Shown here piece after piece: positions 22,422 to 33,246 of a stretch of 39,921 nucleotides of DNA (the stretch's first letter is position 1; each line of letters starts with the position of its first letter). Under the pieces are notes generated by a model. The model was not told the DNA's origin. It saw nothing but the letters and a program-made list of their open reading frames with translations, and made no database searches. The position numbers and the translations under genes were made by a program. This DNA comes from Hemicentrotus pulcherrimus (taxonomy: Eukaryota; Echinodermata; Echinoidea; Camarodonta; Strongylocentrotidae), in assembly GCA_003118195.1 (NCBI GenBank), contig BEXV01000405.1:170059-209979 (forward strand), in the 5' to 3' direction.

Positions 22422-22451
22422 CCAATGAAACAAGTATCTTGGGCGCATACG
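22422..22451 (+). CDS. Possible 30-nt microexon
   Basis: ACTGCCAAG acceptor and ACG|GTATGT donor bound exactly ten codons, PMKQVSWAHT, entering and leaving in phase 0. It can therefore be included or skipped between the exons at 21777 and 25735 without shifting the frame. The donor is good; the acceptor has a poor pyrimidine tract. Short in-frame matches of this kind also arise by chance, so it needs transcript evidence. Confidence 0.3.
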
Positions 22452-23307
22452 GTATGTTTGATGTATACTTCTGAATAGAGCCATAAAATATCTTTTTGTT
22501 TCTAAATACCTTTTTGAAGCTTTGTAATAACTAAAGTGTAACTATAGCCTTTTCATATGTATGTAAGACACATGTTTTTGCTTCATGTTTTTTCCCCTAT
22601 CTAAGGTTTTTAAATGTTACATCTGTATTTTAATCAGTTAATGTGCATTTCTCTTCTTACTGGCTTTGCAATGTTACTCAGAGGTTAGGAATATACATTA
22701 ATAGCATACACAAGTGATGTTGAAGTGGCATGAATGGACACTTGTTTTCGATGACTTTTTGTCAGGGAGAAGAATATGAATCTATTAAATGTAGAATTCC
22801 TACAAAAATACAAAAAAAATATATGATATCTTACCATAGATCTTCTGCTTTGCCTTACTGGTTGAGTGTTATCATCTCTTATTAAACCATTTTCAATCTA
22901 TTTTTTAGCTGTAGTTAACTTTGTCTTTGGATTTTTTCTTCATCAGGCTGTATTGTTGTTGTGACAATTCTTACATGTTTTCTTATACAGTCAATCATGC
23001 ACATGCAAGTCAAAGTTGTTTGTGGCAAATGACCTTTTAAGTTGATGATAATGAAAAGACCTATTTCTCTTCTTAGACTTACTTGTGTTAATTCTCTGTA
23101 TTAGTTAACTTTTTTAGTCGAATAATTACCCAAGTTGATTTAATCCCCAGAACAGTTCCAAAAAGCACTGACTTCACATTGCAAAGTCAAAGGAGACTGC
23201 AATCAATCAATCATTGTTAAAGAACGCTCCACGCAGATATTGATTACACAATACACCCCTAAACTCCAGACCTGTTGGCACACTTCTCTGTTCTCCTCTT
23301 TCTCGTA

Positions 23308-23400
23308 CCGGCCTTTCCCCCTCTTTTACCAGCCTAATTCCCCCCTCTCTTACCAGCCTTTCCCCCTCTCTTACCAGCCTTTCTTATCTCTCTCTGGTAC
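23308..23400 (+). repeat. Pyrimidine-rich minisatellite, units of 21-24 bp
   Basis: Tandem units of the form CCTTTCCCCCTCTCTTACCAG, ending in ACCAG at about 23332, 23356 and 23377, preceded by a diverged unit and followed by a partial one. Each unit is a long pyrimidine tract ending in CAG, so each looks like a 3' splice site. Confidence 0.85.
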
Positions 23401-23540
23401 CCCTGGTACCCACCTCTCTCTCCAATTTTTCATATGCACTTGAAAATAGCGGATAAATTTAGTAACATGGGTCCACACAAGCATGAAGAGAACAGCCCAA
23501 TAGAGCTCTACCCTAGTAGTTACAGTTTACTAGGGTGTTA

Positions 23541-23846
23541 GCTCATCAAATTCACACTCGATCGACTCGGCACTATGAACATGACTGACAAAGAAAGCGG
23601 ACAAAATATACAGTTCCTCAGATAGACAAAGGAACATCCCTTCACTGCTATTATGTAAAAAATATGTAGAACAGGTGTCACATGCATATTCACCTGTTCT
23701 ACACATTTTTACATATAGCACTGAAGGGATGTTCCTTTGTCTACCTGAGGAACTGTATATTTTGTCCACTTTCTTTGCCTGTCATGTTCATAGTGCGGGT
23801 TTGTGCCGTGTGCGAAGGTGCTAGGCAGAGTGTGAATTTGATGAGC
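23541..23846. mobile_element. 306-bp near-palindromic foldback element
   Basis: The left arm (23541-23677) and right arm (23691-23846) are inverted copies: both outer ends read GCTCATCAAATTCACACTC on one strand or the other. Over the inner 107 bp the arms differ at only a handful of positions. The right arm has about 20 extra bases near its outer end, probably a deletion from the left arm. The loop is 13 nt. It has no coding capacity; the 79-codon minus-strand frame follows from the repeat. It is a MITE or inverted-duplication element. No clear target-site duplication was found. Confidence 0.88.
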
Positions 23847-24618
23847 AAATTTTTTAATTGAGTGTTTTCCTCATAAGGTACAAATGAATTTGTTTTGTTA
23901 TCTCATTTATCATCAGATTTGTAACATGAGTGTCAAGGCATACACTGTGTACATGAATTCTCCAACCCTGCTCAAACTTTTAGTAGTACCGTAGGCCCAT
24001 TTACACAGCCCAAAAATCATTTTGAAAAACATCTGTGTTTTATTTACACTACTAGAAAAGCCTATTAAAAGACTATCAGTGTTTGATAATTCTGTTTTGT
24101 TGTTGCCCTGCGTTCGTTAGGAAGGAAGCAAGGTGGGTCACTTTACCAAAAACCAAAATATTCACCACAGAAAATGGTGTGATTTCTGCCTTACCTAGAT
24201 AAAAAAAACCATACTCTAGTCCAATTTTAGTTGTATTTACCATTAGTTGCTTAGCAACTTAGCAATGAAACATCAGAATGTGAGAAATACCAATGATTTT
24301 TGCTTTCAGTGTAAATGCAGTAGCTATTGTGACAGCCTTGATTTCTCTCAGAATTCCATTGTCCATATGATGAGATATTGATGTGGATGAGTAAGGATTC
24401 AAACTCCAAACAATGGTTTCCTATTGTTTCATGAATCATTTGATAGGTACTTCCCTCAATCCCTAGATGGATGGCTGCAGTAGAATTCATGCTTTCTAGC
24501 TGGAAGGGATATATAATGGGAGGGAAATAAAAAAATGTGTGTTTGATCATGATCAGTACAATGATGCTGCTTGCCTATTTCCCACAGACTAAGCTCTTGT
24601 TGCTATAGCAACATGTTT

Positions 24619-24648
24619 ATGATGATGATGATGATGATGATGATGATG
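24619..24648. repeat. (ATG)10 microsatellite
   Basis: Ten uninterrupted ATG/TGA units, just after a 14-bp palindrome GTTGCTATAGCAAC (24599-24612). Confidence 0.92.
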
Positions 24649-25734
24649 GCCGTGACAAGTGATAATATTTATTACATGTGACATTATACACTATTGGGTT
24701 GGTCCTTTCCTGAGCAGTAATGTCAGAGCTAATGTAAAAGATAATATCTCAAAATGACAACAAGAGAAATTGACCAATTGTTGCCATGCTATGACTATTA
24801 CACAAACACAATTAAGGAATTTTAAAAGTATATTTCAACAATTCCATGTCATGTTACATTGCTACTCCAGATATTATTCATTGCTGGCAAAAAAGTTGGC
24901 CATCAAAGTTTTAAAAAGGAAAGTCATTCACCAAAAGGTTCAAAATGAAATTGTGCCCTACAATGCTTTCCAGACTTTGACACAAGAGGGCACTATCACA
25001 CATTTGGCAAGGTACTCTGTTTCCTATTATGACAGGAATCCAGGATCATAATTCATTTTGAGGGTGAAAGTTTTGTGTGGTTAGCATAATTTATTTTTAT
25101 TTGTTTATTTTCTCCTCCATTTACTGTACATCAGATGTAGTCAATTGCAGACAATTCTTCTTTTTGACTATCTATTTCTTGTTTTTTGTGTTCATAATTC
25201 CTTCATTATACTTGTGATTTTCTTTTCCTTTCCCTCCTTTTTTGTGGTATATTATCTTTACTTATGAATACATACTTTAACCTGTTTTTATTCTTATGTT
25301 TAGGTTTTATTATTTTTTAACTTCACCTTCTGTATTTGTCACACAGATCTCTCTGCAGTGTTTTTTTTTACTCTCCTTTGTATACAGTATATTTTTCAAT
25401 ATATCTGGCTATTACTTATCTCATTTGATATTAATGTTTTGATAATTTTCTGCGATTTTGTATGTTACATATGAATTGAGTTACCTTAGATATTCTGTAA
25501 TATTCTTGTAGTTTCTAGCTTTTGTTTGAAACCACCAATATTATAGATATGTATTAATGATTCAGAATAAATATGTAATGTTTTTTTTATGAATGCTATA
25601 GCGAAAATTGATATGGATTTCTAAGTTTTCTTCATAACCATTTTTTAAAATTCATGAATCCAATTATAGAATCCAATTTTGTTTCAAAAGATAGCTTGTA
25701 ATTTGAGTGTGTTTTCTTTTGTTTTTTTCTGCAG

Positions 25735-28700
25735 AGATTGGAAGTTACCATAGACCAGACTACTCCCATCACTGAGGCTGAAGTAGAGAGAACAATATCA
25801 CCTACTAGCAGTCAAGATGTCTACTCTACACCATGCACCAAGCACTCATCTACCCTGGTAGGCAAAGCAACACTAGAGAATGGTCATAAGGTGAATGGAC
25901 ACAGAGGAAGTGGTCACAGTGAGGAAGATGAAGAGATGAATGGTACAACTGACAGCAAAAATGCTGTCATGAGAGTGGCAAGAACAGAACATAAGCGACT
26001 TGGTAGGGTTGGATCAGAGCTAGCTGCAGAGTTTGAAGCCTTTGTGAGTGCCCAGACATTTGAGAATGATTCCCTTCCTTGGGTTGAGAGCCAGAAAGTG
26101 GCCAGTGAACTGTTGAGTCTTCAAGAGCATTTCAGCCAGGAGGAGCTGGCAGAGCTCAAGAACCTTGCTGATGGAAGACGATTGGAGGTGTTGACTATCA
26201 ATAGGCAATTTGGTGAGAAGCTGGGCATGGGTCTAAACATCCAGCACACTCAGGAGGAGAACAGTTTAACGCAGACTGTACAGATTAAAAGTGTCCAGGT
26301 GGGTGGGGTAGCAGAGAGAGCGACTGGGGGATCCAGTGGTATGGTAGTCGGAGATGAAATCCTAGCTGTGACCAACCAGATTCTCAAAAACAGACCGTAC
26401 CTTGATACCGTACAGATCCTCTCGAACCTGCCTCTTAAAGTAAAGGTGGTTGTAGCAAGGCCAGAGGAATATTCAGAGGATGATGAATCAATGGCTCAAG
26501 ATTCTCCTGAATATGAATCAAATTCTAGTGGAAGATCTAGCTGTGGGGATACAAGATGGGGTGAAGAGGACATCTGGAAGAGGATTGAAAACACCAGAAT
26601 GGACGATGTCCTAGGGGTGTATGTCAACCCTAAAAGTATCCAAATTAATGAAAAGAACAGTCACATGTGGGACAACAAAAGTGAGGATATCTGGCAGAAA
26701 GTAGAAGGAAAGAAAAATGGCAGTGCTATTATCAAAAAAGAGAACATAAGAGTGAACATTGTCAGTGATGTTAAAAGTCTTCCAGCTGGACCACGTCTGA
26801 CTCCTTCGTACAAGAAGCACAAGCAGCACTTGAGGTTTGGCAGCAGAAGTCCAAGCCCTCGTACTCCTGCTATGGGAGATGATACCCTGTCCAGAGACAG
26901 CTCTCCCACTGTCTCCTTTTCAATGGACCTTACTGATGAGAACGAGGAAGATTTGGAGGATCTTCTGATGCTTGAAACAGAACCCTTAAGTGATCAGGAT
27001 GAAGGTGACAGTGGACACCAGAAATCAATATACCTCACTCCACATGAATCACCAACAAACACTTCCAACCTTAAGTATATGAAATCTCTGAAGGTAGACT
27101 TGGATGATAGCCTTTATCAGACTCCAAGTGAACACTTTGGCTCCAAAGACACCATGGATGATTGTCTGGAATCCAATGATCCTCCTGTTACAGATATTGA
27201 TGATTTACTAGGGTCAGATGATGGCTATATGGAGACAGAAGAAAGTGACATGACAGACAAACCAGATGTTTCTCCAAGCAGCGAGCCATTACAAGTCAAA
27301 GCAACTACTTCACCACAGCTTAAGTCCAACAGAGATTATCTACGCAATGATGCAAGGGGAATTGTTAAGTCTTCACCCGTCATTTCATCGTCAAAGCACA
27401 AGGCTGGTATGATTACCTCCAAAGTAAAAGCTCCAGAAATGTCTACTTCCCAGCCTACAGTGAGCATCCCTTCCCCAAGATCCTCACCAACGGACTCAAT
27501 GTCCTCCCAATCATCACAAGAGAGCAGCAAGTCTGATTCTTCAAAATCTTATGATGTAGTGAAGAGGGACAAGAAAGTCTTAAGTAGTGTGTCCAGGAGG
27601 TTCAGGTCTTCCAGAGTTGACAAAGATGTGTTCAAGCAGAGAAGGAATATGTTTGAGGCAGCAAGTAAAGATGAAACTCAGCTGAGCTCTGCATCTGCAA
27701 AGCCTAAGCCTCTTGCAAAACCTTCAATATTTTCCAAAGTTGGCACAACACCTGCTAGTATTGATAAGGGCAATAAATCCATTGGACAAACAAAAAGCAA
27801 TAAATCTTCATTTGCCAGCATTGCAATACCTACATCACCCAAACCAGGCGATACCAAATCTTCCAAACAGGAATCTATGCAAAATATAGATGAATTACCG
27901 AAACCACAGAGCCCCAGGGCCAGAGAGGATCAAGAGATCTTTGGGGCTGATATTCGGGCCATGTCCAGTGTTGCATCCAGTATGGAGCACTTAAATGAAA
28001 CTAAATCAATAACTGATGAATCTTCAAATCCCCTAGCTTCAGCTGTAGACGACATCTTTGCTTCTGCAATGGATGATGCTCTGCAGGACACTTCATCAGA
28101 AGGATTATTCATGAGTTCTGAAGCTAGCCATGCGGACTTCACCCTAGATTCAAGAGTTGACATACCTGTTATGAGGCCACCCACAGGCTTCAGAGATGAT
28201 TCATCAATAGAGCCATCACAATCCCATCTCGAAGATCTTGATTTTGATGATGAAGATAAAGTACATGAGGACAATAAAAGGAGGAGTGAGCTGGAAGAAG
28301 AATTATCTGGTAGCAGTGGTGACATGGCCAAGAAGGATATTTCTGATTGTCAACCAAACTGGGATCACCGAAAAGGAACTGTCATCAAGGTTGTGTCACC
28401 TATTGTTGCCAGGAGTAAAAGTAGCTCACCTCAAAGTGGGCCGAAGAAACTCATCAAAGCTGATGCTCTCCATTTCAGTTCAGATTCCAGTGATGATGAG
28501 GGGGAGATGGATGAGGAGAACCCAGAAGTCCAGTGGCATGTCTTACCATCATCTTCTGAGAAGCATAATCCTACTGATCAAGTGGAAGATTTCATTATGC
28601 CTGAAGCATCATCAGCAGAGCGCACATTACAGGCACAGGGTTCCTCGGGTTTGGACAAAGGCGAAAGCCCCAGAGGCTTCAGGGGCAGTGAGGAGCAGGC

Positions 28701-30933
28701 AGAATCAGTAACAAGTGATGAGACACCACTGTCACCTAGGTTGCCTCCTGATGGTGATGAGTTCCCTGAACAAGTACAAGTATGTCCAAGTTCATCACCT
28801 GTAATACGTGCTGGCACTGCACCTAAAGAGACAGATGATCAAGCTGAAATGCTACTGAGGGGCATAACAGCAACCTCCGACTCCATGCCAGGGAAGAATA
28901 CAAGTAGTTTCCCTGGCACAGTTGGTGCTAAGCCATCACTGCCAAAGAAACCAAGCTTATCTAAGCTAAATACCTCTCTAAAAACTTCTGCAGTATCCAC
29001 AGCACCCACTGCTAAAATGTCTCTCGCATCTTTGTCTTTACAGTCACAGGGAAAGGTACAGACATCTACCTTTAAAGACATCAAGTTGAAGAGTCCACCT
29101 AAAATAGGAAATGATGATGTCTTTACTTCTCCTCGCACAAGCCCCAAACTTGGGAGCCTCAACAGATGGGGCTCCAGGGAAAAGTCAGATGGTGATGATG
29201 ACATAGTTGCCAAGAGAGGTGCATTGTTTGGAGAAGTGATCAAGAGAAGAACCTCATCTTCATCATCGTGCTCAACATCTCCCCCACCAACACCTGTGAG
29301 AACACTGTCACCGACTCATTCTCCACGCAAAAAGTCTGAACCTTCACCATCTTCTCTCAAATCCAGTAAGACCAGTACAATCTCAAGTGTCAGTGGACAA
29401 AAATCTGAAACAGGAGACACCAATCTTCCTGTTCTTCCGTCCTCAGGCCCATCCGTTAACATCAGAACAAAAGAAAGACCAAGGTATGCCAATACTGATT
29501 CCTTTAATGATGGCTCAGATAATGAACAAGAAAGCAGTGAGAGCTCATTGCAAGAAACACATTCTAAGAGTGCTGTTCTTCTTTCAGAATCAAAAGAAAG
29601 TGTGGCAGATGTTAGCGCATTAACAGAGGAACGTATTCAATCATCACCAGTTGCAGACAGTACTGTAGGGAAAGTAAGTGGTTCCTTGTCTCCTAAGAAA
29701 GTACAGTCTCTGTTGGATAAGGCTGATGGGACCTTGTCATCAAGAAGTGCTGCACCACCCCTCAAGCCAAGTCCATCTTCACTCAAGCCATCCATTTTAG
29801 AATCTTTGAATACTGTTTCATCATCAAATCAGAAATTTAAAGGACTCTCAGTTCCGAAGAAGCTTTCGTCGACCACATCCCCTGTTGGTTCCTCGTCACA
29901 AGTGGGTCCATCTAAAATTGGCGTTCCTTTGTTGTCCAGTTCTAAAGCAAAACCTTTGATATTGCCCATGAAAGGAACTGCAGGAAGTGTAAGTTTACCC
30001 GGAAATGCTTTTAAATCAAAGCTCACTGCAAAGAAGTTCACATGGGAAACAGAAAAGGACCGGGCAAATACTACAAGTGAAACTGAGCCTCAGTTAAATT
30101 CTTCTGGTCGAGCAGCTGTATCAACATCCCTCTCTAGATTGAGGCAAGATATAAAGACAGCAGCTGCAACAAAAGAAACAAATGAACTGAAAGGAGAGCC
30201 CTCTTTGGCAGGTAGTCCAGACATCAACAGCAATGTGAAGGAGGAGCACAACAGGCCCAAAGTGCCTTCCAAACCAGTTTTGGCACGCAGGAATCTGTCT
30301 AATATCCTAGCCACAAAGAGTTCCAAGAGAGTGTCCTTTGAAGGTGATGATGAAGTCCAGCAAGATCTCACTAATGAAATCCATTCCAAAGCTCTCAATA
30401 GTGCGCAATCTAAGATTTCTCTGAAGGATGATGCTGTTGAGGATGTCAGTCTAGCGGGAAGAACAGTATCTAATGATGCTCCCCCACCACTTCCATCATC
30501 CAGTCCTCCCAAATCAGAAAGTGCATTTGAGAATACCAACCATACCAAACCTAAGACATTACCCCTCACACTCCCAACCAGTGGGTCTAACACCCTTACT
30601 GGCAAAACCAACCCCCCAATACCCACCTCCCGTAAACCACCTCTTCCCAGTTCAAAGCCTCCCACTGCATCTAGGTCCCCTCGGACAGGCATCAGCAAGA
30701 CAGTGACCCCTATCATCGTGAGTGATGCGGACGATGATGCAGATGAAGACGATGATGATGAGGAGGAGGAGGAGACGACTTTAGACATCATTGATGAGGA
30801 GCAGCAGAGATCTCCTCCGACATTACCCAAGATGCCACCACCGTCTCCATCCAGACTGAAGAGTCCTGTGTATGATGTATCAGCTGATCTTCTCAGTAGT
30901 TTGGATCCAGAGGAAGGTGTGCTGGAAATCAGG
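25735..30933 (+). CDS. PDZ gene giant exon: PDZ2 and long disordered tail
   Basis: One 5199-bp exon (1733 codons, starting RLEVTIDQ) after the acceptor TTTTTTTCTGCAG and ending VLEIR|GTAAGT. Counting from the Leu at 25738, residues 80-145 look helical (SELAAEFEAF, VASELLSLQEHFSQEELAEL). Residues 147-241 form a PDZ domain: RRLEVLTI strand, LGMGLNI carboxylate loop, VQIKSVQVGGVAERA, then GDEILAV and YLDTVQIL helix B. The VNG turn is replaced by VTN, and Tyr sits at alpha-B1. Next come a duplicated EDIW motif (277 and 316) and about 1400 Ser/Pro/Lys-rich residues with many SP sites. Also seen are KRVSFEGDD (about 1530, a PP1-docking RVxF match), proline-rich runs and an acidic run near 1660-1680. 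The role is probably a scaffold, inferred from the two PDZ domains. PDZD2, IL16 or Drosophila big bang relatives are possible but untested. Overlapping frames are shadows. The frame continues to TAA at 30949 if the donor is not used. Confidence 0.93.
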
Positions 30934-31462
30934 GTAAGTCTCACCATCTAACTCTATTAACACCTTCCCCGTCATAGACAGCAGATCTTCGTAACAGTAT
31001 AAATGCACAAACAGATTTGAGATTTCAGTGATCCATATTTCAAAAAATGCTTAAAATTGGCCTCCACTGGCCAAACAAATAATGTACATAATAAATACAT
31101 GTACAATCAATATAACTATTAAATATGTATTGGTATTCATTATGTTAACATACATTAATTACATAAACTACTCAAAGGTCTCTCTACGTATCATATTCTT
31201 CATGAAACAGAAATAATTGCAGTGGTGATTTTTATGTTTGTTCCCATGGAATTTTTAAACCTACATGTACAATGCAACAGATTATTGAAACCTCAAAATT
31301 TGACTCCTGGAAGTTCATTTATGATAATTTTATGTAAATCTTTTGATAGAGAAGGGCAATACCAAGGGCAATACCATTGTTAAATCATTTCCCCTTTTCC
31401 CTACATAAACTTTCATAGTATATTTTGCTTTTTTAAGTTTTCCATGAAGGACCTTCTTACCA

Positions 31463-31491
31463 TACATATATATACATATATATATATATAT
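31463..31491. repeat. (TA)n microsatellite with CA interruptions
   Basis: An interrupted ATA/TA run in the presumed intron. Confidence 0.85.
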
Positions 31492-33148
31492 TCTGTATTC
31501 TGTATTACTTTGGGAAATGAAGCTCCTGTAAAACCAGAAAGTTTTATGACATTGAGAATGTCTAAAAATGTCTGCTTTGCAGCAAGATACCTTGAGAATT
31601 GCAAAAATTTAGTCAGGCTGTGATTCAATTACCTCACAGTATGAAATGTGTGAGTCTTGCTTGTAGTTTTCAGTTAGATGATATCTACTAATATTTGTGA
31701 TTTCTGATTGGATGGATATGTATGTATGTTGTATGACCAATGTTGATTACTAAACTAAAAGCCAAGCTTGGTGTGTAGGAGAGAGTGATGTTTAGACCCA
31801 CTGCAAATTTGTCTAACAGACTCTGTCAGTTACTTGGAAATGCCAATGAATGTTGATGGATATAACAGTTAAGTATGAAGAAATCTTCATATACTTTGAA
31901 GTTATAAAGTTTGAAGTTTAAAATCTAATCTTTATATGTATTCATAGCTGAAGTTGTGTTTTTGTATGAAAAAATGTAACTCCGTGACATTGATTTTTTT
32001 TGGGGTGCAAACAAATCATAAATTTACTTTCTTCTTCTGATTAAAACAAATGAATTAATGTATTTATTTCATCCAGAATTCAAAACAAAACTGTGTTTTG
32101 TTCACACAACACATATACAGTATTTGCATTTTGCAATACACAAATTGTAACATCATTACATTGGCTTTCTCATTGTTCTCTCTCATAGTTATTAAATTAA
32201 TAATTATGCTGTTTCTAAATCATGCACCATCAGTATAAATGAGCATTCAGACAAAACATTATTCCTAATTGACTAGCACAGTCATCAAATGGAAGTATGG
32301 AGTATACATGTTGTCCCACTGATTACATATATTGTCTATTGAGATGCAGAAGGACGTTATCCCTATGCTAAAGTATATGAGATTATGCCCTTCTGGCTTC
32401 AAACATACAGTCTTGATTCATCTGAACAAAATACTTGAATCTACTACTCTATCTAGGCATTGCATGGCCTTTGTAAATGACAGAAATGTTATATGAAATA
32501 TGATAGAATTGGACTAGGCATATAATCCGTAAGTATGGTATTTGAGTCTGTCGTAAACAATGTAGGATTAGACTCTAAGCAGTAATGAGATTCAGGATGA
32601 ACTTGGTTATCTTTTAATATTGAGGTAGGGAGATGTAATTTGATAAGCTGAAGAAGGCATGAGGGAAATCCATTATCAGTTTGGCATCCTACTGCATGTA
32701 TAACCTAGGCTAGTTAATCTCAGGGACATGTCATCGTGTTTAGCTACATGTAGGAAGGTTTAACCATGAAACATGCATAACATATTGAGCTAAGAAGGAA
32801 AAAAGTAATGTTTTTATAATTGGCAATGTCAGTAATTATTTCATGTGCCTCAAGTGTATAACATGTAGTCCGGTTAATTGAGAGTATATGTGTGTACTAG
32901 GAAAGGGCAGCCATCTTTGAACGATATAAAGGCAGAGGTGTGACATTTTCTAGAGGAAGAAGAGATTGTAAATTACATGCGAATTGCTTGATTAACTGAA
33001 TAATCATCTGTTATGTCACTTGATACATTCTAAATTACGGAATGATAGGAATAGTTGTCGTAAGCAGAGGTTAAAGAGTAGGTGAAGTAGAGGGGAATTG
33101 GGGAAAGGGAACGGGAGGAGAGAGAGGATAGGATGGAAAGACTGAAAG

Positions 33149-33153
<5 letters not shown>

Positions 33154-33191
<38 letters not shown>

Positions 33192-33246
33192 TGATAGGGA
33201 GGGAGAGAGAAAGAGAAAGGTAGGAGAGAGAGAGAGAGAGAGAGAG
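33154..33246. repeat. (GA)n microsatellite, two blocks
   Basis: Pure GA runs at 33154-33184 and 33224-33246 joined by imperfect purine sequence; purine richness extends from about 33060 to 33260. Leu/Ser-rich minus-strand frames here are artefacts. Confidence 0.93.

Larger units (their letters stand above)
21833..25734 (+). other. Intron region (3.9 kb)
   Basis: GT-AG intron from GTAAGA to TTTTTTTCTGCAG, possibly interrupted by a 30-nt microexon at 22422. It holds a pyrimidine minisatellite (23308-23400), a 306-bp near-palindrome (23541-23846) and an ATG microsatellite (24619-24648). The rest is AT-rich. Confidence 0.6.

Noticed and set aside
24119..24134. A 12-nt AG-EGSK-GT stretch resembling a micro-exon
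   Set aside because: Too short to distinguish from chance and no conservation information is available.
24770..25051. A 93-codon + strand frame in the last intron
   Set aside because: No flanking splice sites in a usable phase and no domain; it lies in AT-rich intron.
30090..30947. A 285-codon minus-strand open frame
   Set aside because: It is antisense to the giant PDZ exon. The Ser-rich, stop-poor composition follows from the coding strand's codon use (Glu, Asp and Ser codons read backward).
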